NCBI RefSeq assembly: GCF_016612505.1
Contig: NZ_JAENRR010000042.1
Span: 1-43,885 of the forward strand
Direction: 5' to 3'
Origin: Carboxylicivirga marina
GTDB lineage: Bacteria > Bacteroidota > Bacteroidia > Bacteroidales > Marinilabiliaceae
DNA: 43,885 nt
A program made the translations under genes and the position numbers. Below, one piece after another: positions 8,888 to 19,500 of the stretch; position 1 is the stretch's first letter, and every line of letters begins with the position of its first letter. The notes beneath the pieces were generated by a model, which did no database searches, had not been told where the DNA came from, and saw nothing but the letters and a program-made list of their open reading frames with translations.

Positions 8888-9793
8888 ATGGGAAAAATAG
8901 TCGTTATAGGAAGTAGTAATACTGATATGGTGGCCACGGCGTCTTCAATGCCTTTGCCCGGACAAACTGTTCATGGAAACAGCTTCACTGTCATACAAGG
9001 AGGTAAAGGCGCTAATCAGGCAGTGGCAGCAGCACGAGCTGGAGCACATGTTACTTTTATAGCTAAAGTGGGAGATGATGATTTTGGGAAACAAGCCATT
9101 GCAGCCTATGAAACGGAAGGCATTGATACTTGTCAGATAGAAATTCAAAAGGGCTGCTCAACCGGAGTGGCTGTTATTACTGTTGATGAGTCTAGCGGTG
9201 AGAATTCAATTGTGGTGATAGGTGGTGCCAATGCCACATTTCAGGCAGAAGAGCTGGATGAGATTGAGGCTGATATTGAAGAGGCTGATATTCTGCTGGT
9301 TCAGCTGGAAATACCCCTTGCTGTTGTTGAAAAGGCCTTGAGAATGGCTCATAAATACAAGGTGCAAACAGTATTAAATCCGGCGCCAGCCATTGAGTTA
9401 AGTGATGAGTTGCTTGGTTTGGTTGATATTCTGATACCTAATGAAACAGAAGCAGCATTGCTCTCAGGGATTACTGCTGAGAGTGAAGAATCCTTAAACT
9501 TAGTTTTGGATAAGTTATTACAGCACGTCAATGAAGCGGTTATATTAACACTCGGAAGCCAGGGTGTTGTTTATCGTTCCAAAGGAGGTGCTCCTATTCA
9601 TATTAAAGCTAACCAGGTAAAAGCCATAGACACAACAGCTGCCGGAGATGTATTCTGTGGCTACCTGGTGAGTTTTTTGTCGGAAAACAATGCCATTGAC
9701 GAGGCAATTAAGCTGGCCAATAATGCGGCCGCCATTTCAGTCACCAGAAAAGGGGCACAACCATCTATTCCATTTATTAAAGAATTAAAATAA
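8888..9793 (+). CDS. rbsK: Ribokinase
   Basis: This PfkB-family sugar kinase phosphorylates ribose to ribose 5-phosphate in the cytoplasm. The N-terminal signature QGGKGANQAVAAARAG (about 37-52) and the C-terminal DTTAAGDVFCGY with the catalytic base D254 are intact. NPAP and PNETEA motifs are also present. I chose ATG 8888 (MGKIVVIGSSNTDMV), which starts one base after the permease stop; the longer frame from 8870 would add six unlikely residues inside the permease gene. The 301-residue length is typical. Ribokinase is the best match in the PfkB family, though substrate preference is not proven. Confidence 0.92.
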   Translation: MGKIVVIGSSNTDMVATASSMPLPGQTVHGNSFTVIQGGKGANQAVAAARAGAHVTFIAKVGDDDFGKQAIAAYETEGIDTCQIEIQKGCSTGVAVITVDESSGENSIVVIGGANATFQAEELDEIEADIEEADILLVQLEIPLAVVEKALRMAHKYKVQTVLNPAPAIELSDELLGLVDILIPNETEAALLSGITAESEESLNLVLDKLLQHVNEAVILTLGSQGVVYRSKGGAPIHIKANQVKAIDTTAAGDVFCGYLVSFLSENNAIDEAIKLANNAAAISVTRKGAQPSIPFIKELK

Positions 9794-9797
9794 TGCT

Positions 9798-11729
9798 ATG
9801 ATTCGATTGTTATTTATAATATCGCTGACCTTCGTTTTTGCTGGATGTGCTTACCAAGAGGCGAGAGAAAATTATCAGTATTTAAAAGTCAAAGATTACC
9901 AAGATGCCGTTTATGCCTCCTGGATTGGACAGATAATAGGTAATACCTACGGATTAGGCTATGAGTTTAAATTCATCGATGAGCCGGGACCAGATATATT
10001 TCCATATGGTTATGATTTTACACTGGAGGACTTACGAAAACACAATGGAGCTTATTCTGATGATGATACAGATATTGAATACATGTATCTGACACAAATG
10101 GAGAAGAATGGTATTGAACCATCTTATTATCATTTAGCTGAGGCATGGAAAGCACATGTAAAGGAACGCATTTGGTTTGCCAATCGTATGGCAGTCACTT
10201 TGATGCATGCCGGGCATTATCCACCTGTTACTGGTCATAAAGATTTTAATTCGGAGTGGTTTCAGATTGATCCGCAACTGGTTAATGAAATATGGGCCAT
10301 TGCAGCACCTGGTATGGTTGATTATGCCGTGGCCAAATCAAAATTTGCAGCACGTATCACCAGTGATGATTTTGGTCTTGAGCCAACATTGCACTATGCT
10401 GGCATGTATAGTGCTGCATTTTTTGAAAAAGATATTAATCGTCTTATTGAAATAGGAAATGAATCTCTGGCGCCTAAAAGTCATTTTGTACAAGCTGTTG
10501 AATTTGTAAAAGAGCAATACGCTTTATATCCAAACAACTGGCAAGAAGCACGCAAAAATATTTGCGATAGATACTATGTAGTAGAAGATTACAACCGTCA
10601 CTCATGGGCAGCTGTAGATGCAACGCTAAATGGGGCATTGGGTATTATGGCTTTGCTGTATGGGCAGGGTGATTTTCAAATGACTTTGGATTATTCATGT
10701 GCCTTTGGTATGGATGCAGATAACCAGGCAGCTACCATGTGTGGTTTGTTAGGGGTGCTTAATGGGTTTGAAAGCATACCTAAAGACTTGATGTTTCCAT
10801 TGGATGATGTTGATTGGGAACTTCCATTCAATGATTCATATAAGATGATAACGCGCGAAGGCCTAGATGATGCCGGAATCATTGAACTGGCTGAACGAAC
10901 AGCTGTACAGGGCGAAAAAACAATATTAGCACATGGAGGTGAAGTAATTGAAAGGAATGGAGAGGCCTATTATAAAATTCCCGTCAATGCAATGTTTGTT
11001 GCACCATTTGAATTAAATACCATTCCAATGCAAGCATTAAAAGTAGGTGAAAATTTTGCCTACCCTATTTATATCGGCGGAAATACAGGTGAAATAAGTT
11101 TGACTATAAGTGGTGATTTGCCTAAAGGAATAAGCTTAATAAATAAAGAGTTGCAGGGTGTCCCACAGGAAGCAGGAAGCTATTCCTTTGCTGTGATGGC
11201 AGATGATGGAAATGAACAAAAGTCAATAGAGGTTAAGCTTGAGGTTTTTGATGGTAACAAGGCTCTAAGTGCACAAACGATTCTGTTTAGTGAACAAGCT
11301 GTTGAGCATTCGATCGAAATAATTCGAGATGGTCAGGTGAAAACCAGTTACATGAGTCTAAAAGGGAATGATGGGCAAGAAACAGATTTTTATGGCTATA
11401 TGTGGTCTGAAGCACAGGAGATTTCAACAGTCATTTATAACACTGGAAAGCCTCATGAGTTTTATGGATGGTTTACCTCCTTTGCAGTGGAGTATCTCGT
11501 TGAAGGAAAGTGGAGAGTCATTGAAAATGCTATTGTTGAACCATCTCTTAATCTGGATAATTCACAATGGTTAAAACCGGCATTTCAGGATTATATCATC
11601 TCTTTTGAGCCTGTTAAAACCAAAGGTATCCGTATAGTTGGTTTATCAGGTGGTATCGAAAAGGATGCTAACAATGCGCATCTGGGAATGGAGTATGCCA
11701 CCAGTATTGGTGAGCTAGAGGTTTATTAG
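9798..11729 (+). CDS. ADP-ribosylglycohydrolase-family lipoprotein with Ig-like and C-terminal binding domains
   Basis: This 643-residue lipoprotein has its lipobox cysteine at C17 (FVFAGC). An ADP-ribosylglycohydrolase fold (about 35-360) carries the first metal motif DDDTD (about 88-92) and a second, GMDADNQAAT (D306, D308). The usual second motif is GxDTDT, so the DADN form is a variant. A cadherin/He_PIG-like Ig domain follows (about 410-480). A C-terminal beta-sandwich (about 530-643) resembles a galactose-binding or discoidin domain. The gene starts four bases after the ribokinase stop. Release of ribose from ADP-ribosyl or other ribosyl conjugates outside the inner membrane would feed the permease and kinase. 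That role is inferred. Confidence 0.82.
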   Translation: MIRLLFIISLTFVFAGCAYQEARENYQYLKVKDYQDAVYASWIGQIIGNTYGLGYEFKFIDEPGPDIFPYGYDFTLEDLRKHNGAYSDDDTDIEYMYLTQMEKNGIEPSYYHLAEAWKAHVKERIWFANRMAVTLMHAGHYPPVTGHKDFNSEWFQIDPQLVNEIWAIAAPGMVDYAVAKSKFAARITSDDFGLEPTLHYAGMYSAAFFEKDINRLIEIGNESLAPKSHFVQAVEFVKEQYALYPNNWQEARKNICDRYYVVEDYNRHSWAAVDATLNGALGIMALLYGQGDFQMTLDYSCAFGMDADNQAATMCGLLGVLNGFESIPKDLMFPLDDVDWELPFNDSYKMITREGLDDAGIIELAERTAVQGEKTILAHGGEVIERNGEAYYKIPVNAMFVAPFELNTIPMQALKVGENFAYPIYIGGNTGEISLTISGDLPKGISLINKELQGVPQEAGSYSFAVMADDGNEQKSIEVKLEVFDGNKALSAQTILFSEQAVEHSIEIIRDGQVKTSYMSLKGNDGQETDFYGYMWSEAQEISTVIYNTGKPHEFYGWFTSFAVEYLVEGKWRVIENAIVEPSLNLDNSQWLKPAFQDYIISFEPVKTKGIRIVGLSGGIEKDANNAHLGMEYATSIGELEVY

Positions 11730-12044
11730 CCTGAGTTCGATTTAAATTTCAGAATTCAGATTATCATAAAGAATTGATATACAGGGCTAGCTTTGCAGGG
11801 CTAGCGAGCTAGCTCTAAAAATTTAACGCAGTAGATTAGTTTTTTATGACAAAGCATAGATGTTTCCCTTATATACAGAGATTTTCTTCCCCAAAAAAAT
11901 ATTCAAAATAGCCCTCTATTCTTTCATGATTTTCGGTTGAAACTCACAATTTATAGGCGATCTGAAACAGAAATTTTACGTCGAACTCAGGTTATTAGTC
12001 TGTGGTTTTTTTATATCTTGGTCAAAGCCAATGAAACCAAGCGC
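11730..12044. other. Intergenic region with hairpin, ahead of LuxR-type regulator
   Basis: The 315-bp gap contains a GCTAGC-rich self-complementary stretch at about 11785-11815, possibly the end of the ribose operon transcript. No TGAG array like those at 7770 or 16387 is seen, so there is no visible sign of autoregulation through that motif. An in-frame TTG at 11937 would extend the regulator by 36 residues but is unlikely to be its start. Confidence 0.4.
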
Positions 12045-14924
12045 ATGAATCGTATAGTTAGCATCTTATTATTAATATCATCTGTTTCTGTATTGTATGC
12101 TCAAAAACTGGGTATTCCCGAAATAGAATATTTCAACCGAAGACAGTATGGCGGAGCTACACAAAATTGGAAAGTATCTCAGAGTGAGAATGATTTGATG
12201 TATTTTGCCAATAATAATGGATTGGTAGAATATGATGGGGTTAAGTGGCAATTGCATCGTCAGGTAGGAGGTGTTATTCGCAGTGTCAAATGCATCAATG
12301 AATACATCTACATCGGTACACCAAATGATTTTGGTTATTTTAAATACGATTCATTACATCACTTGTCTTATACATCATTAGCCAATAGTGAAGAATTAAG
12401 AGGACTAAGGGATGTTTGGACAATCAATGAATGGAATGATAAGGTAATTATTCATGCCGAAGGTGGACTTATTATTATTGAAAATAATGAAGTCTTAAAG
12501 GTTGTTCCGAGTATATCCCGTTTTGTTTCCTGTTTTGTGGTTAACGATATGTTATTGGTGCACGATGAGCAAGAAGGTTTAATGGAGCTTCGGGGTGATG
12601 ATATTTATCCTATTTCAGGCGGTGGTTTCTTTGCCGAAATGAATGTTTCTTCCATAATGTCATTATCTCGTCGTGAATTGCTTATCGGCACAATGAATAA
12701 TGGTGTTTTTAAATGGGACATGAACAAGGTTACTCCTTGGGACGGTTCTAGTAATGAGTTGTTAATTGATGCCAGTATTTTTTGCGGAACGCGGTATAAT
12801 GAAGAATTATTGCTTTTTGGAACCATACAGAATGGTGTGGTGATCACTGATAATAAGGGTGAGCTGGTGATGGAGATAGATAAGGATAAAGGACTGGCAA
12901 ATAATACGGTTCTTGGTATTTTTGTCGATAAGGAAGGTGGTGTTTGGTGTGGTTTGGATAATGGTATTGCCCGAATTAGTCTGAATAATAATGTATCATT
13001 TTTAACCGGTTACTATAATTTAGGAACAGGGTATGTGCAAGAGCAATATGAGGGTGAGTGGTTTTTTGGTACCAATCAGGCATTGTATAAAATAACAGAT
13101 GAGGGCTTTAGAAATCCATTAAAAGATAGAGATGATTTCATTAAAATAAATGGAACAGATGGGCAGGTTTGGAATTTATATAAAGAAGATGGCAATCTTT
13201 TGTGCGGACATAATTTAGGCGTGTTTGAGATTGTTAATAACCAAAGTAAACTTATTACCCCCTCATCAGTCAATGGGGTGTGGAATTTTCTTAAAGTGCC
13301 AGGGCATTCTGATTTAATGATTTCTGGTACGTATAATGGCTTAATTTTAATGCAAAAGATAAATGGCAGATGGACTTTTAAACGTCACCTCGAGGGGTTT
13401 AGTGAGTCGTCGCGCTATATAGAATGGGATGATTTAGGTCGATTATGGGTTTCTCATGGTAATCAGGGAATTTTTTGTTTAAGCTTATCGGACGATTATA
13501 ATGTTGAGAAAGTTAGGATGTATACGGCTGATGATTTCCCAGGTAATAGCTCATTGGTTGTGACACGGATAAACAATCGAACAACACTAATTGGAAATAA
13601 TGGCTTGTTTATCGTCGGAAAAAATGGTGAAGTAAAAGATTACGATGAATTGGATCATTTTTTTGCGCCTCATCAATACCCATCGATTATAAAAGAAGAT
13701 CGCTTTAATAATTTGTGGTTGTTTTATCGCGACTATGTTGAGGTGCTGCGCTATCTGGAGGATGGAACATACACGAAAATTTCTTTACCATTTATTCCGC
13801 TTGAAAGAAAATTGGTCACCAATTTTGAATCGGTTTATATTGCTGACCATGAAAATGTGTTTTTTGGAGTTGAAGATGGTTATGCTCATTATGTGATGCA
13901 GGACCACTATAATTATAGAATACCCTTTAATGTGCACTTGCGTTCTTTTACAGGCCGTAAGGATAGTATTCCCTATGTTCTTTTGCAAAAAGAGAATGGC
14001 AGCAATGAGCAATTGCAAGTGCCGGTTTATTCATTCAAACAGAATCATTTTGAGTTTAAATATGCGGCCAGCTTTTATGGTGATAAAGCTGTAGAATATT
14101 CAACATTCCTGTCTGGGGTTGATAATGCACCCGCAGGTTGGACAAGTTCAAGCTCTCGTCAATTCACAAAGCTGCGCGAAGGAGATTATGTTTTTACTGT
14201 TAAAGCGCGTAACCGCTTTGGAGTACAATCCATACCATTGTCCTTTAAGTTTACAGTGTTACCACCTTGGCATCGGCATGTCTATGCCAAGGTTGCCTAC
14301 CTAGTTTTCATTCTGATAATTGCATTTGTTGTCACTTATATATTTAATCGACGCATTGAGGTAAGTAAACAGAACGAGAAGTTGAAAGCTCGTGAGCGTT
14401 ATAAGGAAAAAGAAGAGCACTTGACTAATGAGGCATTAAGGGCTGAGAAAGAAATGATAAAAATGCGCAATGATAAGCTCAGAGGTGAAATGAAATTCAA
14501 AGAAAAGGAACTGGCTGGTTTAACAGTGCATATCATTCAAAAAAACAATTTATTATCGGAACTGCAAGGGCAGCTGAAACGTATCAAACGGATCAAATCA
14601 AACGATGAATCGGATCGTAAAATCGATAACCTGATAAAGAAAATTGATAAGGATATTGATAATGAAACTAACTGGCAGATGTTCGAAGGCCAGTTTGAAC
14701 AAGTGCACCAGTCCTTTTTAAATCGTTTGGTTGAGAAATTTCCAGATTTAAGTGATAAAGAAAAGAAATTATGTGCCTATATTAAAATGGGTATGGCATC
14801 AAAAGAAATTGCTTCGCTTATGAATATCAGTACGCGATCGGTCGAAAATAACCGTTACAAGCTACGTCAAAAGCTAGGCTTACAATCTGGAGATGATCTA
14901 TCGGAGATTATAACCTCAATTTAA
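12045..14924 (+). CDS. Membrane-spanning one-component regulator: sensor propeller, Y_Y_Y, LuxR-type HTH
   Basis: This 959-residue protein is read from ATG 12045, which gives the clear signal peptide MNRIVSILLLISSVSVLYAQ. The periplasmic part (about 25-660) has repeated Reg_prop-like beta-propeller blades (VWCGLDNGIARI, LWVSHGNQGIFCL). It is followed by a Y_Y_Y domain (about 667-742). A single membrane helix (about 746-768) leads to a coiled coil (about 772-850). The C-terminal LuxR-type HTH (about 900-955) contains LSDKEKKLCAYIKMGMASKE and SVENNRYKLRQKLGL. There is no kinase or receiver domain, so signal transfer must go straight from sensor to DNA. It lies between two operons that share the TGAG array and is the best candidate regulator. 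Confidence 0.9.
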   Translation: MNRIVSILLLISSVSVLYAQKLGIPEIEYFNRRQYGGATQNWKVSQSENDLMYFANNNGLVEYDGVKWQLHRQVGGVIRSVKCINEYIYIGTPNDFGYFKYDSLHHLSYTSLANSEELRGLRDVWTINEWNDKVIIHAEGGLIIIENNEVLKVVPSISRFVSCFVVNDMLLVHDEQEGLMELRGDDIYPISGGGFFAEMNVSSIMSLSRRELLIGTMNNGVFKWDMNKVTPWDGSSNELLIDASIFCGTRYNEELLLFGTIQNGVVITDNKGELVMEIDKDKGLANNTVLGIFVDKEGGVWCGLDNGIARISLNNNVSFLTGYYNLGTGYVQEQYEGEWFFGTNQALYKITDEGFRNPLKDRDDFIKINGTDGQVWNLYKEDGNLLCGHNLGVFEIVNNQSKLITPSSVNGVWNFLKVPGHSDLMISGTYNGLILMQKINGRWTFKRHLEGFSESSRYIEWDDLGRLWVSHGNQGIFCLSLSDDYNVEKVRMYTADDFPGNSSLVVTRINNRTTLIGNNGLFIVGKNGEVKDYDELDHFFAPHQYPSIIKEDRFNNLWLFYRDYVEVLRYLEDGTYTKISLPFIPLERKLVTNFESVYIADHENVFFGVEDGYAHYVMQDHYNYRIPFNVHLRSFTGRKDSIPYVLLQKENGSNEQLQVPVYSFKQNHFEFKYAASFYGDKAVEYSTFLSGVDNAPAGWTSSSSRQFTKLREGDYVFTVKARNRFGVQSIPLSFKFTVLPPWHRHVYAKVAYLVFILIIAFVVTYIFNRRIEVSKQNEKLKARERYKEKEEHLTNEALRAEKEMIKMRNDKLRGEMKFKEKELAGLTVHIIQKNNLLSELQGQLKRIKRIKSNDESDRKIDNLIKKIDKDIDNETNWQMFEGQFEQVHQSFLNRLVEKFPDLSDKEKKLCAYIKMGMASKEIASLMNISTRSVENNRYKLRQKLGLQSGDDLSEIITSI

Positions 14925-16166
14925 TTATTTAATGCGATAGAAAACAGAAAATACAGAACGGTTAAAGTCAACCGTAATACCTGTCATTTTCATTAAATCT
15001 TTTTCAAGTTCATAAGTGTATTCAAGTCCAACTCGTTTATAGTTTACGCCAGCTGACGCAAAAAAACTTGCAGCACCTTTGATATTATAGCTTTTCAATT
15101 CAGCACCATCTATTATTCTCTTAGTAATTTTGGCATTAACAGGTATTTCATAGGCAGCACCTCCTTGAATGTATGCCGACCAATTAGGTCTTGATATTAT
15201 GTAATTACGCATGGCAATTGGCATTTGTATGGTATAATAATCAATGATGCTTTCAATATGTGAGTTGGTCTCGCCATCTCCGTATATAACACGTTCGTTA
15301 GCTGCTAATAACATTGGTGCACAACTAACAGACCATATATTCCTTTTGCCGAATACAACCTCCATGTCAACACCTGCTTGATAGCCTACCCCATTAATCG
15401 TTTGTTCCTCATACGTAATAAACCTACTGGGGAGAAGCATGCTGTATATGTTAATTCCCACTTTAGATCTAAATCTGAAATTTGATTTGTGTCTGACACA
15501 AACCACATATTCTGTGTGAGTTTCAGAAACACGTTTGTTATAGGCATTAAATAAGTCAATAAGATCTGTAGCTGTATATTGTAGGTTTTGAAAGTAACTA
15601 ATGTCTAATTTAGCCTTGTTTAAGGCGTTGATAAGTTGAGAGCGAAATGTAAAGTCATTTTTGGTGGTCTTATTCGATGTTGTAATTGTTGGATCGAACA
15701 TGGTTCCCGAATGTAACTGATCTTGCTTCTTCATATACATTAGGTATGCTACTTTACTATTATCCACCGAATAAAAGAATTTATCACCTTGAGTTGAAGG
15801 TAGCATATATAAGTTGGCATCTCCTTCAATGAGTTGCTGCATCAATACAGAGTTAGTTTCAAATCTTAGCAGAGACTGATCTTTTTCTTTATAGATTGAA
15901 TCTATGAATACGGGTGCGCGATAGAATTTAATGGTATTAAAAACAACAAGCTCACTAATTTGATCGGCTTCTATTTTATTTATTTCCCCATCGGGTTTTA
16001 GGCGATATTCAAAGAAGTCTGGAATGGTATTCCATTTTCGTAATAGAAACTGACAGTTTGTTTTTTGGTTTAATCTGTTTGTAAAATAGCCATCCAATAA
16101 TTGCTCTTGTGCCAACATTCTTAAGCTAAAGGCAAGGTATAGGATTAAAAATAGCGTTTTTTTCAT
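14925..16166 (-). CDS. Uncharacterised secreted, probably outer-membrane beta-barrel protein
   Basis: This 413-residue protein has a signal peptide (MKKTLFLILYLAFSLRMLAQ). I recognise no named family. The N-terminal 150 residues contain alternating strands. The C-terminal half (about 240-413) has amphipathic strands such as VGINIYSMLLPS and SAYIQGGAAYEIPV. It ends in SVFSVFYRIK, which looks like the last strand of an outer-membrane barrel. Its stop touches the stop of the LuxR-type regulator with no base between them (14922-14924 and 14925-14927). It is divergent from susC, so the TGAG array in the shared 339-bp region could act on it too. It may be a small accessory porin, but this is open. 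Confidence 0.75.
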   Translation of the reverse strand: MKKTLFLILYLAFSLRMLAQEQLLDGYFTNRLNQKTNCQFLLRKWNTIPDFFEYRLKPDGEINKIEADQISELVVFNTIKFYRAPVFIDSIYKEKDQSLLRFETNSVLMQQLIEGDANLYMLPSTQGDKFFYSVDNSKVAYLMYMKKQDQLHSGTMFDPTITTSNKTTKNDFTFRSQLINALNKAKLDISYFQNLQYTATDLIDLFNAYNKRVSETHTEYVVCVRHKSNFRFRSKVGINIYSMLLPSRFITYEEQTINGVGYQAGVDMEVVFGKRNIWSVSCAPMLLAANERVIYGDGETNSHIESIIDYYTIQMPIAMRNYIISRPNWSAYIQGGAAYEIPVNAKITKRIIDGAELKSYNIKGAASFFASAGVNYKRVGLEYTYELEKDLMKMTGITVDFNRSVFSVFYRIK

Positions 16167-16386
16167 AAGTGTGCGGTCCTAAAATGTATATTATAAAGAA
16201 ATAACTATAGAATTAATTAACAAAAGGTGAAAGCTTATTTCTTTCGTTTTGATACAAAACAATGTTAAAAAGTGTAATCCTAGCATCTAAGTGTAATAAA
16301 TACAATAATGAGTGTTTGTAGGGTTGTTTTTGAGATGGATGAAATATTCTAAATGGCATAAAAAGAGATATATGGAATTTTAGAAG

Positions 16387-16441
16387 TGAGGTAAAAATGA
16401 GGTGTATAGTGTAGTAGTATGAGTTCTTTGTGAGGCCTGTT
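16387..16441 (+). promoter_or_regulatory. Phased TGAG array upstream of susC
   Basis: TGAGG starts at 16387 and 16398, TGAGT at 16420 and TGAGG at 16431. With a degenerate slot at 16409 all five positions sit on an exact 11-bp grid. The core TGAGGTAAAAATGAGGTGT (16387-16405) differs by one base from that upstream of the ribose operon. The array ends 65 bp ahead of the susC start. The remaining part of gap 16167-16505 shows no gene. Confidence 0.65.
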
Positions 16442-16468
16442 AATTAGCATTCGTTAACAAATGGCTTT

Positions 16469-16476
16469 AGGTTTGT
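16469..16476 (+). promoter_or_regulatory. Candidate -7 promoter element of susC
   Basis: TAGGTTTG matches the Bacteroidota -7 consensus TAnnTTTG. It lies 38 bp after the last TGAGG and 30 bp before the susC ATG. No good -33 TTTG is visible at the right distance, which would fit a promoter that needs an activator. Confidence 0.45.
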
Positions 16477-16505
16477 TCCATCAAATAATTTAAAATCCAT
16501 TTATT

Positions 16506-19500
16506 ATGAAACATGTATTAGGGATTTTTCTCTTTCTGCTGGCGATAACAAGTCAGGCTCAAAATTTAACTGTTACTGGTACAGTAACAGATGCCTCTGA
16601 TGGCTTGCCTCTTCCAGGCGTAAGTGTAGTTATCAAAGGTACGACCACTGGAACAGTGACGAATGTTGACGGTCAGTATCAATTAATGGCTAATCAAGGC
16701 GATGTTTTGGTTTTCTCATTTATAGGAATGACTGCTCAGGAAGCGACAATTACTTCTGCGACAATAGATATTGCTCTTGAAGAAGATGCTACCGATTTAG
16801 ATGAAGTAGTGGTTGTTGGTTACGGTGTTCAAAAGAAAGCTCTCGTAACGGGTGCAAATGCCAATGTAAAAGGGGAAGCATTAGCTGAACTAAATACAGG
16901 TAATGCTATGGAAGCACTACAGGGGTTAGCTCCTGGTGTGAACATTACCCGTAACAATGGTTCACCTGGTGCAGGTACCAAAGTGACCATTCGTGGTATT
17001 GGTACAATTGGCAATGCGAATCCACTTTACATTGTTGATGGAGTGGCAGTAGGTAATATTGATTACCTGAATCCATCAGATATTGAAGCCATTGATGTAT
17101 TGAAAGATGCTGCGTCAGCAGCCATCTATGGTTCTCGTGCGGCTAATGGGGTTATTCTGGTGACTACCAAGAAAGGTAAAAAAGGTGCTAAGCCTCAAAT
17201 AACCTACGATGGTTACTATGGTGTGCAGAATATTTACAAGACGCTACCAGTGTTAAATGCTCAAGAATATATGTATATTTTTGATGAAGCACGTTCTAAT
17301 GAAGGATTGACGCCATTTGATTGGGAAAATAAGATTGTAAATGGTAATGTGTACATGGGAAATAATTTCCCTGGTGACTTGGGAACAGAGTATGGTCAGG
17401 AAGTTTGGGATAACTTGGAAAACGGTTGGGAAGGAACCAACTGGATTGATGAAATGACGCAAGCTGATGCCCCTATGTCAAGCCATTCTGTTAATATTAC
17501 AGGTGCTGCTGAGGGGGTTATTTACTCAGGAGGTTTCTCGTATTTTGATCAAACAGGTATTATTGGTGGTGATATTACTGATGCTGGGTACAAACGTATG
17601 ACCGGACGTTTAAATACTGAATTTGTGGTACTGAAAAATAATCAGGGCGATTTACTAACTGTCGGTGAGAACTTTACCTATACGAATACCGAGAATCGTT
17701 CAGTGGCAACAGGTAATATTTATTGGAATGACCTACATAATGCATTGGTTACTAATCCGTTAATGCCTGCTTACTGGTCCAATGAAAATATAGATCACAG
17801 AACAGGTGGTTTTGGACCTACATTAGAAGGTGTCTCGACAGGACAGCATAACCCAATTGCCAACATGTATTATAGAAGTAATTTCAATTGGGGTAAAGGA
17901 AATACTGTAGTTGGAAATGTATATGCTATTTTACAACCGATTAAAGGTTTAAAAATACGTTCTTCTTTTGGCATTGATGCCTGGTTTGGAAATAGCCGCT
18001 CTTATTCACCGACCTATGAGTTGGCAGAGCGTTATCAGAATACTGTTGATGGTGCGCAGCAAGATATGTACCAGGGTGTTAACCATACGTGGACCAATAC
18101 TGCTACTTATGATTTCAGTATCAATAATCATCGTTTTTCAGTTTTAGCTGGTACTGAAATGCTAAAGAATGAATTGAACTTTAATGTAGGTGGTCAAAAG
18201 CGCAATTTAGCCTATGATGACCCAAAGTACGCCTACCTTGATAATACAAACAATCCGACTGAAGTAAGTGAAATTGGTACATGGGGTGCTGATTATGCTG
18301 CTCAGGGTGGTGGTTTAATGTCTTATATGGGACGTGTGTCATATAACTTTAATGAAAAGTATATGGCTGATTTTACCATGCGTGCTGATGGTTCATCGAA
18401 CTTTGCAGAAGGTAATCGCTGGGGCTATTTCCCATCTATTTCTGCCGGTTGGAACTTTACTGAAGAGTCGTTTATGCAAGATTTCGACTTCTTAACTTAT
18501 GGTAAGTTAAGAGTTAGTTGGGGGCAAAATGGTAATCAGGCAATTGATAATTTCCATTATACATCTAATATTTCGTATGTGGCGCAGGGGTATTATTTTG
18601 GACCAAATAAAGACATACCGCAGCAAGCAGCGAATCCTGCTAACGTGCCAAATCCTGATGTTACTTGGGAGACCTCGGAACAGATCAATATTGGTTTAGA
18701 TACGCGATGGTTAGATTCACGTTTAGGGCTGACTTTTGACTGGTATAAGAAAACAACTGTAGACTGGTTAGTACAAGCTCCAATTCTTGGTACTTTCGGA
18801 GCAGGTGCGCCTTGGATTAATGGTGGTGATATTGAAAATACTGGTTTTGAATTGGTCTTGTCATGGAATGATAACATTGGCGATTTCAAATATGGAGCAA
18901 CAGTTACAGGTGCTTACAACAAGAATGAAGTCACAAAACTTGCCAATGCTGAAGGTATTATTTATGGAGCAGGTTCTGTTTTATCCCAAGGAACGTCTGA
19001 TATTGCTCGTGTAGAGGTTGGACATCCAATTGGTTATTTTTATGGTTATGAAACGAAGGGGATTTTCCAAAACCAGGATGATGTAGATAATTATGTAACG
19101 GCTGATGGAACAGCTATCGTAGTTGAAACAGAAAAAGATACACCACGAAAGCCTGGTGATGTTCATTTTGTTGACCAAAATGGAGATGGCGTGATTAACG
19201 ACGACGATAGGGTAGAGCTTGGGTCTCCGCTTCCTGATTTTGAGTTAGGGCTTCAGTTAAATGCTGAGTACAAAGGTGTTTTCGTGAATACAACATTAAC
19301 AGGTAAATTTGGTCATCAGATCATGCAATCCTACCGTTCGTTTGCCGATCAATTGGATCAGAATTATACCACGCAAATTTTTGGTCGCTGGCATGGTGAA
19401 GGTACATCAAATAGATTACCTCGTTTAACTTACAATAGTAATGCGAATACGCAGTTAATCTCTGATATTTATATGCATGATGCAGACTACTTGCGAATCA

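Noticed and set aside
11937-12044. N-terminal extension of the LuxR-type regulator from TTG 11937
   Set aside because: The 36 extra residues precede a perfect signal peptide starting at ATG 12045 and would bury it.
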